This document shows positions 53,811 to 64,000 of a DNA stretch of 64,000 nucleotides, piece by piece. Origin of the DNA: Thunnus maccoyii (Eukaryota; Chordata; Actinopteri; Scombriformes; Scombridae); NCBI RefSeq assembly GCF_910596095.1, contig NC_056544.1:7456655-7520654 (forward strand), written 5' to 3'. Both the position numbers and the translations under genes were made by a program. Position 1 is the first letter of the stretch, and every line of letters begins with the position of its first letter. Below the pieces are notes generated by a model. That model was not told where the DNA came from. It did no database searches and saw only the letters and a program-made list of their open reading frames with translations.

Positions 53811-55177
53811 AGTACCATTAAATACCCTGAAAACCTGGTTCCCAATCATACATATTTCATATAACTAAACATTTAAGTAAGCAACAATTAAAGTTAAAGT
53901 TTAAAAAATATATATCATTTGCTCTTACTTATGAGTTTATCACTGAAAAAAAGCTAATCTGCTTCATCAGGACTATGTGAGATGATTAGATTTGACTGAC
54001 AAACCACCAACTTTACTCAGATTGTGCTTCAAATGTTGCTAAATCCAGACTAACATCTGCTTTGTCCAACAAAGCTTCACTCACTTCGAACTAGTAAGAA
54101 GAGCACAGATAAAACAAGAAATAAAAACCTCTCATGTGAAATAATCCAAACTGTTCTTACTTTGTGTTTATGTAAAACCCTGTTGGTTAGTTTTTTCGTG
54201 GTCTTTAAGGAGTTAATGAATGAAGTGGTGTGGGGACGGCAGGTGAGAGTCAGTCTCAGATTCTCAGGGACCAGAAAATCCTGTTTCTCCAAAGCAACAG
54301 AGCTACAGACAGGCGTGTGGGTAATCCCTCTCCGTTTACAAGAAACTGCTGCTGCCACTTCCTTTTCTTGTGAATCCACCCTGATTTTTTATTGATATGA
54401 TGTCCTGAAAATGCCACAGTTATTCCAGTTTGAAGAGGGTGATATATATTGTCATAAAAGAACTCTACACTCACAGTCAGTTGTCTCCGCAGGGCAGTGG
54501 AGGTCTCAGTAGCCAGGTTGAGCTGCTTGCTCTCCAGGGCGCACATGTTGCAGATGTAGCGTCTGGACATGTTGCAGTAATACCTGAGCACCTCGTCCTC
54601 ATGCTGCGGGCATTTCCTCTCCTGGAGGTCACCCAGGGGTGTGACCAGGGGGTGTCCCGTGAACACCGGCAGCCTCAGGTGGTCCTTGACGTGCTCTTCG
54701 CACAGCGACAACTCACACTTGAGACAAGTTTTCATAGCCAGTGTTGTTTTCTCTGGGCAGCAGTCACAGTACACATTTTTTGTGTGCTCTTCCTGCTCAT
54801 AAAAATCAGACATTTAAGATGTGGGAAAATGTATGTTAGACACGTGTTCACTTTTAAGGATTAGCTTTAAGATTCCTAAGCATCTTTTAAGTGTGATGAT
54901 TGTAGTAAGATGTAAGTACCCTCCTCCTCCTGTTCAGCCTGAAGTCCTCAGCGATGCTGGCCAGTGCGTAGCTCTTCTGTACCCCTACGACCTGTCCAAA
55001 ATATCCCCTGCAGTCGGGGCATCGGAAGGGAAGGTCTGAGGTGTGACCCACCATGCCCTCCAGACAGTCCATACACAGGCTGTGTCCACATGGCAGCTGC
55101 CGAGGATCCTTGAAGATGTCCTGACACACTGGACATGTCAGCATTTCCTCAAAGTGGGTTTTCTCTGTATTTGCCAT
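50860..55177 (-). CDS. Membrane-anchored TRIM protein: RING, B-box, TM segment, B30.2; about 478 aa
   Basis: Probable E3 ubiquitin ligase with a membrane anchor. Minus-strand coding exons, all in phase: 55177-54920, 54792-54475, 53758-53666, 53509-53425, 53337-53248, 52809-52753, 51395-50860. The start is the ATG of MANTEKTHF, well placed after AAAA. RING ligands are C15, C18, C30, H32, C35, C38, C53 and C56. The B-box exon (87-192) holds CDCC...KTCLKC...LCEEH and CPQH...YC...CNMC, but the last His pair of the second box is missing. Residues 193-223 form a short helix. Exon 4 (224-251) encodes a basic KQKVN then a hydrophobic segment (about 236-253). Sequons N254-Y-S and N259-Q-T follow. B30.2 is 301-478, with WEVEAEGYWDIAVSYKSI, AFGNN and CLGLGLY. 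The usual 234-nt coiled-coil exon is absent. Its B30.2 is clearly related to that of the TRIM at 14089-18162. Exon choices in the middle are by eye. Confidence 0.8.
51679..52187. mobile_element. Probable non-autonomous DNA transposon in TRIM intron 6
   Basis: The left end TGTGTTCACATGCATGCTAG and the right end GATCATGTAAACAGGGATG form a weak inverted pair (TGTTYACATG...CTARTATC). A TACCTGGATGATATTAGGATC block is typical of fish repeats with ends of this type. Boundaries approximate. Confidence 0.4.
52257..52675. mobile_element. Non-autonomous DNA transposon with GTGTTTCATAAAG inverted ends
   Basis: The left end GAGTGTTTCATAAAGCAAG is inverted at the right end (TTTATGAAACACCTCTC). Inner AACCAGGCTTATT and AATAAGCCCGGCTT also pair. 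Located in the last intron of the second TRIM gene, no ORF. Confidence 0.6.
53769..53808. repeat. (CA)n microsatellite next to a TRIM splice acceptor
   Basis: 20 CA units. On the minus strand it is a (TG)20 tract ending ten bases before the AG of TRIM exon 3. Confidence 0.97.
54068..54200 (+). repeat. Copy C of a three-copy dispersed repeat
   Basis: Shares AGTRAGAAGRGCACAGAYAAAA, an AAA-rich spacer, CTCTCATGTGAAATAA and CCAAACTGTTCTTACTTTG with copies at about 16127-16260 and 50175-50300. It lies in intron 2 of the second TRIM gene. Confidence 0.6.
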
Positions 55178-55359
55178 TTTTGAGCCCAGCACCTTTTCAA
55201 AAGAGTTCCAGTGAGCATTAAAACAGCAAACAGGAAGGAGTTAAGTGCAAAGTATACACAGCACTCGGTTGCTGCCTTTGTGAACAATATCCTCTATTGT
55301 TTGTTTTGAGCCTAACATGGGATCTTAGGAACATATACAGTGTAAAGACGGATCATTTC

Positions 55360-55445
55360 ATACCTTGAAAGCTAAAGTTGGGGAAAGCCCTCAGTATTGT
55401 CTGTCGTCTGTCTTCCATGCACCCAGCTCAAAGTGAAAGCACTGC
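55360..55445 (-). other. Possible 5' UTR exon of the second TRIM gene
   Basis: On the minus strand CTTTCAAG is followed by a GTATGAAATG donor at about 55364. An AAAAG acceptor lies shortly before the ATG at 55177. Weak evidence. Confidence 0.3.
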
Positions 55446-55832
55446 TGAGTTTATATGTGTACTTCCTGTTGGGGCGGAGCCTGAGAGGAGGAGACTCAAG
55501 AGTCACTCGTATAAATATGAGATGACCAACTTTAAAGCGGAATATAAAACTACACAAACTACGTATCATTACTATATATTCCAAAATATGACAATTATTT
55601 TTAAAACTAGTACTTTTTTGTTTGTTTGTTTTTTAAGTGAGAGGGAAGAAATAAAAGTAAACACCCATGTTTTCAGTTGTTTTGTCTGGTTAAACCTCCT
55701 CTGACGTTAAACTAGCTATTTTGAGACTTTGTTGAGGTCGAACTCTGTCAAGACTTTATGACTAAAGGACTCGTCAAGTCAGGTGTGTTTGTTGACATTA
55801 ATTATGGCTTAGTCCATAAAAGTGTTCCAAGT

Positions 55833-56944
55833 CCACTGGCCTGCGCCACGAAGCAAGTTCACCATACCCAGGGTGTCTTTTCGGTAGTTGTCTTTGGCCG
55901 TCACGAGGCTCGTTATCAACCAGCTCAGTCAGCTCTGGGTTTTCTTATCAAGCGCGTTCATGTGAAAGAGGCGAGCGACACCATCAGACCATGAATGAAA
56001 TATTTCACATGATATGAGATGAAACGGTGATACAAAGCACCTGCAGAAAACTTCTGTTTTAGGGACAGCAAATGTTAAATTCAACGAAGTGAAATGTAAA
56101 CGAGCCTGTAATCATACAACAGAATAAGAAGATGTAAAAACACTAGAAATAATTTCCACATATTAAATGTAGGCTAAGGCTTTGAATACATGAAGGAATT
56201 ATTATATATGACTTCAGTATAGAGTGAATATGTTTTGCTATTTAGTTGGATGATGAAGAATCATTTTGAATAGGCCTATGTCACATAAAAAACGTAAAAG
56301 TAATGTCAGACTGTTTCTGCTACTGAAGCAAAGAGAGGAAAACTAGTTAATGTCTGTCTGACTTAAATGTTGCATTTCATGGGAGCTAAGTAACAGTGTG
56401 TGTTTATAATAAAAGACAATCTTTCGTTTTTATTTAAAGTTATCATCACACAGGTGTCTCATGTTATTATGAGTTGCATCCACACTGTCAGCTGACACTC
56501 CAGGGATAAAATCAACTTTGCACAATTACAATGCTGATAAAATCATCATTATGTGTTTAGAGTCGTAAACGATCTCTCCGTTTGTTAGAAGCTAGAAGTT
56601 TTAAAAACCACGGTGGAAATACAAAGCCTGGAACAATAAAATGTTTCCACTGACCTATATAAATATATATTGCTCCTTTTTACTTGTCACTTTATTGTAA
56701 ACTCACTTTCGTCCATGTCGGGATCCCGTAGAAATGATGACTCATTTTTATCCAGTGATATGATTGGTTAATGGTCAGGGTGGTGACAGTTTGTGATCCT
56801 CTGAAGTTAACCTGCTCCGGAGTAGGTTAAATGTTCAGCATTTGTTACCATGGTGATGTACCACCGTCATAACCCTGAAAACCCAGAGTTAAACCTGAAG
56901 TTACCTCGCTAACCCCAAACCTGCTTCTTAGCACAGGCCTCTGG
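55833..56944. mobile_element. 1.1-kb non-autonomous DNA transposon
   Basis: The left end CCACTGGCCTGCGCCACGAAG and the reverse complement of the right end (CCAGAGGCCTGTGCTAAGAA) are imperfect inverted repeats continuing GCARGTT. Internal near-palindromes include CCTGCTCCGGAGTAGG and TTACCATGGTGA. No transposase ORF. Confidence 0.55.
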
Positions 56945-58921
56945 TTCCTGCTGTATGGCTTACAGGAACAAATAAATGACACAGAGCCATCAGTAATATC
57001 ATTGGTTTCGGTTTCTCCAGTGTGTTTGTTACTAATCAGTACAATCACCCAAATCAAGTGGAAACATCTGTGTGTGCTGTTAAACTGTGACCACATAGAT
57101 TTGTGGAGTTAACTAAACCTCTGGCACCACCATGAGGTTTACATGTGTAGTTTTGAGTGAACATCTCAACGGTTCAATAGATTGCAGTAAGATTTGTAAG
57201 ATTAATTGTACTTTGTTCACACTCTTCTGACTCTGGAGCCATCATCAGGCAAAAATACTGTTGATTAATAACCAAATAACAGTAAAATTTTATAGGTTTC
57301 ATCTGTAAAATGTTTAAATGTCCATCATCCTCATCTGTAGAGTAGTTCCTGTTTACTGCTAATTATCAACTTATTTAACATGATAAACTATTAGCATTTA
57401 GCTCAAAGCACCACTGTGCATAGGAGATAACACTGATACTAGGACAAATAGCTGTATATTAATAATATGACAGAGCATTTAAACAGAATAACAAAGTATA
57501 TGCTAATATCACCCACCTGAATATGTGACTGAACATGCAGCACATATGTTCTTCAAATCTTTATTTAACAATAGGAGTGAGAAAATCAATGAAAATTAGC
57601 TTTTTTTGTTTTGCACTATAAGCACATTGCTGACTGCACAAACTTAAAACTTGGGCAGAAACGAAACCAACCAAGGTAATAAAGGCACCTGTATGATTAT
57701 ATCAACTTCCTTCATAACCACTTTGTAACAAGGCACTTTTATGCGATGTATACAATTCTTTTATTAATGTCTAGTAAATTATTTACTTACAGTTCAGAGA
57801 TCAGTTAGAAGCCAATTTACGAACAGCTTTCAGGTTGCCAGGTTGTCTCTAACTGGTGAAGCATTAATAAGGTCAAGTCACTAATAAATGCTCACTTTCT
57901 AATAAGCCATCAAGTCTCTAGTTAATAATTAATATATGGTATTAAACCATGGGTTCTGCTGTTGAACTAAATGATTTAATGAAATAATTAACAAAGGGTC
58001 ATGAGTTTCTCACTTTCTAATAAGCCATTAGCAAATGTTATTAGATCATCTGCAGATAACTGGCAGCTGTTTTCCAGAAGGTCAGAGGTCAAATGTTCCA
58101 TTGGATTTTTCTGATGAAATAAAGAGCTAAAAAGACAAAGTTTACAAGCTTAATAGAAAGCGGTGGCCTTCCTGCATGCTGAGTGTAATGTGTTGAGGGT
58201 TCAGACAACAATACAACTGCATTATCTTTTTTTTTTAATAATACAGAGAGAACAGAAAAACATTTTGAGACAAAAGTTAACTAACATCAGAAGTTTAAAA
58301 AGGAAACGGTATCTGCATTGCGGAATAAAAAAAAGTCTTATTTCAACTGTCTTTAAAAGTGGAATATGAGATAACATTGGTTTAACCTTTCACCTTAAAA
58401 TCATTCATAAAAGTTTTAACATTTAAACCAGATTTCTTATAAAGTCTGCATAATTACATTTAAACATCTAGAACAGGAACAGAAAGAAGTTCAAATATAT
58501 ACAGTAACATGAATATAAAACAAAAGTTGAGAAAGAATAACAGGAATATAGAAATAAAAACCTACACCTGGTTAATGGTGCAAGGTGGGAGAACCTCCTT
58601 GCAAACATGTTGCGTTTTTCTCATAAGGTCTAATGCTAAGAAGTGTTGAGTAGTTGACACTCTTGCACTCTGTCCCAGTAATACTATTGGTCCACAATCA
58701 CAGGAAGCAAAGATATGGCGAGGAATAAGAAACAAAGAAAAAACATCAGTAGTATGTGTTTCTGGAAAAAAAAAACCCATCACACTGCAACCCTCCATAT
58801 TTTTTATTAAAATAAAATCTTTCTGGAATGACTCAGAGTCTCAGGAATTACTCAGGATTGTGGTTTCTGTTTCTGTTCTTGCTTTAACTTTTCACCACAG
58901 TTTTCCACAATAGCCATAAGC

Positions 58922-59444
58922 CCCTTTCACACATGCACTGCAACCCTGAAATTTTCCAGCCATATTCTAGAGGAGCTGTATGTGTGAACACAAATGTCAA
59001 CAAATGTCTGAATCAGTTGGACCAGAGTTCCGAAGAATTCACAGCGAGTGAGTGAGTGAGCGAGTGGGTGTTTTGATGACATTTCTATCATCCGGCTGCT
59101 GCCAGATAAACACAGCAGGCCGGATGAGCTGCATTGTTTTGACTGGGCCTGAACGTTCTGCTGTGAAGCTAGCGCTGATGGGAGTGAAGACTTCCTGTGA
59201 GTCTCATAAAATAAAAGCAGTTTTATTTTTGGTGAAAAGCTTAAAATGCTGAATTACAACTGCAGTGTACTTTACTTTTACATTTTGTGTCGTGCCCCCT
59301 GCACGCTCTATCCAGGCGCCAACCCTCGCTAAAGCAAACAGAGTTTTTCCAGTAAGTGAGAACATGTCTGACACGGCAACTCCAGACAATGTCCGGACCT
59401 GATTCTCCAGACATTGCCTGGAGTTCATATGTGAAAACGGCTTT
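58922..59444. mobile_element. 0.5-kb non-autonomous DNA transposon
   Basis: The left end AAGCCCCTTTCACACATGCACT and the reverse complement of the right end (AAAGCCGTTTTCACATATGA) form inverted repeats of a type common in fish genomes. The ORFs inside it are not conserved genes. Confidence 0.55.
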
Positions 59445-59513
59445 ACAGTGTTTTGAGTCTGAGGTAGAAAATGGTGCAACCATCATGAGCAGCCACGAGC
59501 TGTTATTTCACAG

Positions 59514-62500
59514 CTAAATGCCAGCAATCGTTCTGAATGAAGGGACAAAGAACCCACACTGGCTGAGTTTGTGTTTCTCCAGATTTCTTGTGATCCTGAA
59601 CATCTTGCCACATGTGGTGCAGCTGAAAGGCTTCTCTCCTGTGTGAAACCTCAGGTGTGCTTTCAGATTGTCTCGGAGACGGAAGCTTTTGCCACACTGC
59701 GTGCAGGTGTGAGGTCTCTCCCCCGTATGGAATCTCAAGTGGCGGCGGAGGCTCTTTCTGAGTGCGAACGTCTTAGAGCACACTGAACACGGGTACGGTT
59801 TTTCACCTGTGTGGAAGCGCTCATGCCGCCGGAGAATCTTCCGCCGTTTGAACGTTTTTGTGCAGACGCTGCAAGTGTAGCCGTCACGGGAGTGGGTGAC
59901 GACCTTCTGGAGCCGCCAGATTCCGTTTCCACATGAGGTGAAGCAGCAGAGGCGATGGCCAGTGTGAAGACCTTGGTGTCGACGGAGATCTTTGGGCAGA
60001 GGCCATGGTATTTTGCTGTTAGCACCATCAAACTGAGATTTAACCTCCGTCTCAGGTACAGTGAGCACATTCACCAGTTGAACTGCACAGGGGCGCATCA
60101 GCTTTTTGTCGGGAGAGGTCAGCTTCAGTTTCATCTGGAGATGGTTTTTCATGTCTTTTGGCGTGTGGGTCAATTCCCAAACCTTAACCTGTGCTGGAGT
60201 CACAGCTCCATCAGATGGGGACGGACTGTAGGCAGTACCCTTAGCGGTGCTGACACAGGCTTGCTGAGGCTCTGCTTGAACTGGCTTCTCTGTATTTTCA
60301 GGTTTTGCTGCAGGAGACTCTGGCTTAAGGATCAACGGGCAAACAAACTTCACCTTGTCCCCTGAAGTAACGTCACTTGTGTCTGGCTGGATCACAAGAA
60401 GCTTCTGTTTAGCTGGAGAGCTTTGTGAAGATCCATGTCTTAGATCTGCAGAGACTAAAAGAAGATTGCTTTTAATTACACTGTGCATTCCCACCATTTG
60501 TTGCTCATTTACTTAACCCATCCCTTCATCATTTTTCCAGAAAGCTTTTTGCTTAGGTGTAATCTGACCGAATACGTCTGGATTGGGTTTATTGATTCCA
60601 AATGCAGCAGAAAGATACAGAAATCTCAGTCATTTGCATGATATCTTGTTGGACAGGCGTAGTTAAATTTTGAGGTGTAGCAAATCAAGTCAGCTCAACG
60701 CAGCAACACTATCTAACAAACATCCAATTATATTCTCACTGTGCCTCATCTTGCCATGTGTGTATGAGATTACACAGATTAAATATGTATTGATAAAACT
60801 CTGAATTAAGTTAGTGCCACCAGTTTATCAGTAGTGGAAATGTGGGTACTTTTGTGTGAAAGGTAAAAAACCTTGGTTAGATACAATGAGGACTGTTTTG
60901 ATGTGCAGCCTTACATCTTATCTCTGTGCTAATTGACCAAATGGGTGCCAAATTCAAATTGATAAGCAGAGTCTCAACATAAAATGTGCTCGCTTGAGTT
61001 TGTAGGTGTTGTAGTTTCCCACAGCTGCCAACAGGTGTTAGTAAATAGACACATTTTACTGCTAGCACCTTTAAACGGAACAATCTGTGGCACTTGTGTA
61101 ATTTTTATTCTTATTCATTTCGGGAAGCTGAAACTGAACTTTACATTATGTGAAATGCAATGAGTGGGACTTGAGCCTATCCCAGAATGCATTGGGAGAG
61201 TCGCCAGTCTATCACATGACTATGTTATGTTCACATTTGCTCGTTTACCTCCAACAGCGTTTTGCACATTTGCAAATTTCTGATCATCTGTATCACTCTT
61301 TTTGTTAGAATTTTTACTGTTATGATCAATATTACATTGTCAACTCCTGTGATGAAAAACCTGACAAGCATATATATTTTAGACCCAAAAATGTTTTCTT
61401 GTCTTGTTATTGCTTTTATGTAAAAGTACAAACCATACAGAGGACAACGGTTTCTTCATTTCTAGTTGGTAATGACAAGACCAGACCTCAGTGTCTAATG
61501 TCTCTTATATGGAACTTCCTCTTGTAAAAATTGCGCATTGTCATCCAAACTCACTGAATGTCAGTGTGTTCCTAGTAGTTTTCCTGTATTTGTTCAGGAA
61601 TTCAATCCTCGGCAGATAAAAACCCAACAATGTCTGATTTGCATGAACTCTCTACTCTTTACACTTTGGCTGTGAGTTTTAGTCTTGGGCTGAAAATAGT
61701 TTATCTCACAGCCTTGTTCCTTACCATGCAAATCTTCAGTTTGTGGATCACTATCTGTTGAGGACCCCGTTTCAAGGACGCTGATCCCCGCCATATCCAC
61801 AGTCTCTGCCACAACCTGATTAAACAGGAAATACCACAAAAGAACAATGGAGTTTTGAATTATGCTCGTATCATGGTTTATTGAACAGCCATTGAAAAGT
61901 CATTCCAACAACTTCCATGTGATGACATGCAGCTATAAAACAAATCAGGCAGCACCAACACCCTAATACATATGCTGCGCTCACAGTATCGCTCTGTGTG
62001 TCACTCTCATTTCACTGCTGATTTACATCCCTGTAAATCCTCACTGACCTGTTCCTTCAGGGGCGACCACTCGGGGTCATCACGGCCATTATCTTCAGTA
62101 AGGAGGATGTCTGGTGGAATGAGGCACCCCTCCTCCTCCTCCTCCTCCTCCTCCTCCTCATCCCCCTCCTCCTCCCTGTACTCTCTCATACAATCCCCAT
62201 CTGAGGGGAGTGGGGAACCTGTGGAGAAGAGGGGGGAGGGGTTAAGACCCTAACAGAGGCACATACATTCCTTTACACTGGGTCTGCAGTAACAACAGTT
62301 CTCAACTACACATTAACAAATGCACACGGAGCATGCAATGATTATGTGCATACACAGTAACAGTCAAAAGTTGCTTCTAATCATTTGAATGAGAAATGTG
62401 TCCAAACTTTTGACTGGTAACGTTACTGTTTGCATCAAACTTCAAATATCCAGACTGCATAAAAATCTGCTAGACATTGTTGCCGATTGACTAGTGTAGT

Positions 62501-62876
62501 CAAAATTCTTAAAATCAACTAGTCTCTCTAGCCTCTAGACTGCAACCCCCCTCATGCATCTGTTTCTGCAGCCTAGCCATGGACCCAAACAGGAAGTCAT
62601 AGCATTTAAATGTCCAGAACACATACCAGAAAGCTGTAACTGCGCATTAATGTCTTCGTCCACTTGCACGCCGATGCTGCGTTTTCTGTTTCCTTTCGAT
62701 AAACTCTCCACGGTTTCATTTTCCTTTCCGTCCTCGGTGCGGCCCAGCTGCACATCCAGAGCCGAGGCTCGGTATCTGCTCTCGAACAGTTTGGTTAACT
62801 CCACCGAGGCGACTTTGACCAGCGCAGCCAGAACAGACTCCACCTGCGCCTGGATGTCCACGACGCCTGCCGACAT
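59514..62876 (-). CDS. C2H2 zinc-finger transcription factor, 480 aa
   Basis: Nuclear DNA-binding protein of a lineage-expanded fish family; target unknown. Four exons, in phase: 62876-62627, 62218-62049, 61815-61725, 60445-59514. The start [24 protein letters not shown] opens the helical N-terminal module common to many fish zinc-finger proteins ([15 protein letters not shown]). Exon 2 has a run of about ten Glu. The last exon ends with fingers at YTCSVC...H, YPCSVC...H, HTCTQC...H and FSCTTC...H, joined by HTGEKP/HTGERP linkers. The final finger ends H-x4-C. Ahead of them are two degenerate units: [12 protein letters not shown] without its cysteines, and CCFTSCGNG...VVTH. Minus-strand AATAAA at 59222-59227. 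No KRAB or SCAN domain is visible. I give no symbol. Confidence 0.88.
62130..62165. repeat. CTC/GAG trinucleotide run coding poly-Glu in the zinc-finger gene
   Basis: CCTCCT repeats on the plus strand read as GAG codons in exon 2 of the minus-strand gene. Confidence 0.9.
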
Positions 62877-62879
62877 TTT

Positions 62880-63075
62880 TGGCTGCCGTTGTCGTGCAGG
62901 AGTCCGCAACGTTTATGTAAAAAAACTGAATAAAAAGGAAGTTGAAATCTGCAGAGACCTTTATTTAGCTTCCGTCGACAGCCACATGGCTTGCAGAAAG
63001 AAGGGGCGTGTCACGCGCAGGCGCGCCAAACTGAAGAGCTGGGACGGGCGGGGCTAAGAAGATGAGACGAACCGA
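62880..63075 (-). promoter_or_regulatory. Promoter/5' UTR of the zinc-finger gene
   Basis: CpG-rich patch just upstream of the start codon, with GGGCGTGTCACGCGC, AGGCGCGCC and a GGGCGGGGC GC box. The flanking DNA is AT-rich. Confidence 0.5.
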
Positions 63076-64000
63076 CATAAACAAAGATGAAGCTCATTGA
63101 TGTTGTTTTTCGATCGCTAAAAAATCCCGTATGTCTCACGTTCTCCATTTTTGTCCTTAATTTCTTGTCTCCATCTCTTTTTATTTGGATTTTTTTCAAA
63201 TCATGGAAGTGTTTGAGATGTCTTACTGTTTTAAGTGTTTTTAAATCCTAACCAAAACAAAGAAAGTGAGGCACAAGAATGCAAATACTTTCATTGTTGG
63301 AGGGTACAACAGTTTGAAGAGCAAAACTGTGGCTATTATTATACATGAAAATAGCCATAGTTACATATCCCCTCCAGACATGTATAAAGACAGACAAAAA
63401 TACTCTGCTTGGAACAATAATGTGTGTCTGACATGTTTTTCCACATATAGCCTATATAATTACCACATTAGAATGGGCCTACTTAAAGTAAGTTGAATAT
63501 TGGGCCACAATCGACTTGCAAACTAGTTTTGATGTCACAAATAATACTCATAGGCCCACCCCTTAAAATCTGGAAATGTGTAGATGTCTTTTAAAAGTGA
63601 CAGAAATTACAGGTGGCCATGTTAGGGGTTAAAAAGACAACACAAACCTATCAAAGGTGGAAGTGTCTTTAATACAATTTGCAAAATGTGTCTTCTCCCA
63701 CTGTAACTTAAGGGCTTCCAGCTGGTGGAGATGTCTTCTGATAAACAGACCCATGACCTCATTAGTTAGCAACTCCGTACACACAAGACTGTATTTATGC
63801 TTGACAGATGTGTACACCATTTTCCACAGAAACGTTGGGATTTATGTGCACAGTTCATTGGGAAAATGTGTCCACATCTACAGTATGAGACTGCTTGAGG
63901 AAGAACACTAAGCTTTAAAAATATGTCGCAACCTGAACCAGCTGCTATTTCAAACCACATGTGTGTTCTTTTTGCCTTAGTACCGGTATTTGTGTGCAAA
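63076..64000. other. Right-edge intergenic DNA
   Basis: AT-rich and without a gene I can support. Short ORFs on both strands match nothing recognisable. Confidence 0.5.

Larger units (their letters stand above)
55450..59513. other. Intergenic, repeat-filled
   Basis: No supported gene. Holds a 1.1-kb inverted-repeat element (55833-56944) and a fragment of the GCATTTAGCTCAAAGCACC repeat (about 57388-57432). Two direct copies of CTCACTTTCTAATAAGCCAT lie near 57891 and 58010. A 0.5-kb element spans 58922-59444. A minus-strand AATAAA at 59222-59227 may belong to the zinc-finger gene. Confidence 0.5.

Noticed and set aside
59204-59486. Minus-strand ORFs of 81-91 aa downstream of the zinc-finger gene
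   Set aside because: They lie inside the inverted-repeat element at 58922-59444 and show no conserved protein motif.
63629-63820. 63-aa minus-strand ORF near the right edge
   Set aside because: Not recognisable as any family; no supporting splice sites or promoter.

Overview
This window is vertebrate nuclear DNA, almost certainly from a spiny-rayed (percomorph-type) teleost. The genes are intron-rich with short introns and clean GT-AG junctions. There are many CA/GT microsatellites, and the dispersed repeats are of kinds common in percomorph genomes. The core gene set (sall2, chd8, tox4) matches a conserved vertebrate block: in human 14q11.2, CHD8, TOX4 and SALL2 lie close together. No operons, CRISPR arrays, tRNAs or rRNAs were seen.

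Layout. (1) 1-2.5 kb, minus strand: the 5' end of sall2, a first exon at 2505-2430 and the start of the large second exon at 488-1. The gene continues off the left edge. (2) 7.1-8.2 kb, minus: an intronless-CDS orphan class A GPCR. (3) About 11.1-11.7 kb, minus: a broken GIMAP-type GTPase fragment. (4) 14.1-18.2 kb, plus: a complete seven-exon RING/B-box/coiled-coil/B30.2 TRIM gene. (5) 20.5-21.9 kb, plus: a three-exon cerebellin/C1q gene. (6) 24.0-43 kb, plus: chd8, reconstructed as 38 coding exons and 2581 residues with every junction in phase. (7) 44.4-49.8 kb, plus: tox4. (8) 55.2-50.9 kb, minus: a second TRIM gene with an unusual exon that encodes a membrane-spanning segment in place of the long coiled coil. 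(9) 62.9-59.5 kb, minus: a four-exon C2H2 zinc-finger gene.

Two themes emerge. First, a conserved block of chromatin and transcription genes (sall2, chd8, tox4) covers much of the window. Second, fast-evolving immune-type genes (TRIM, GIMAP fragment, orphan GPCR, C2H2 zinc finger) are interspersed around that block. The two TRIM genes are paralogues lying on either side of cbln-chd8-tox4 in opposite orientations. The intergenic DNA holds several recognisable non-autonomous DNA transposons with terminal inverted repeats.

The most interesting item is the second TRIM gene. Its reconstructed protein is RING, B-box, short helix, transmembrane segment, N-glycosylation sequons, then B30.2. This predicts a membrane-anchored TRIM whose B30.2 domain may face the lumen or outside. 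All exon models come from reading splice sites and reading frame by eye; none has transcript support here.
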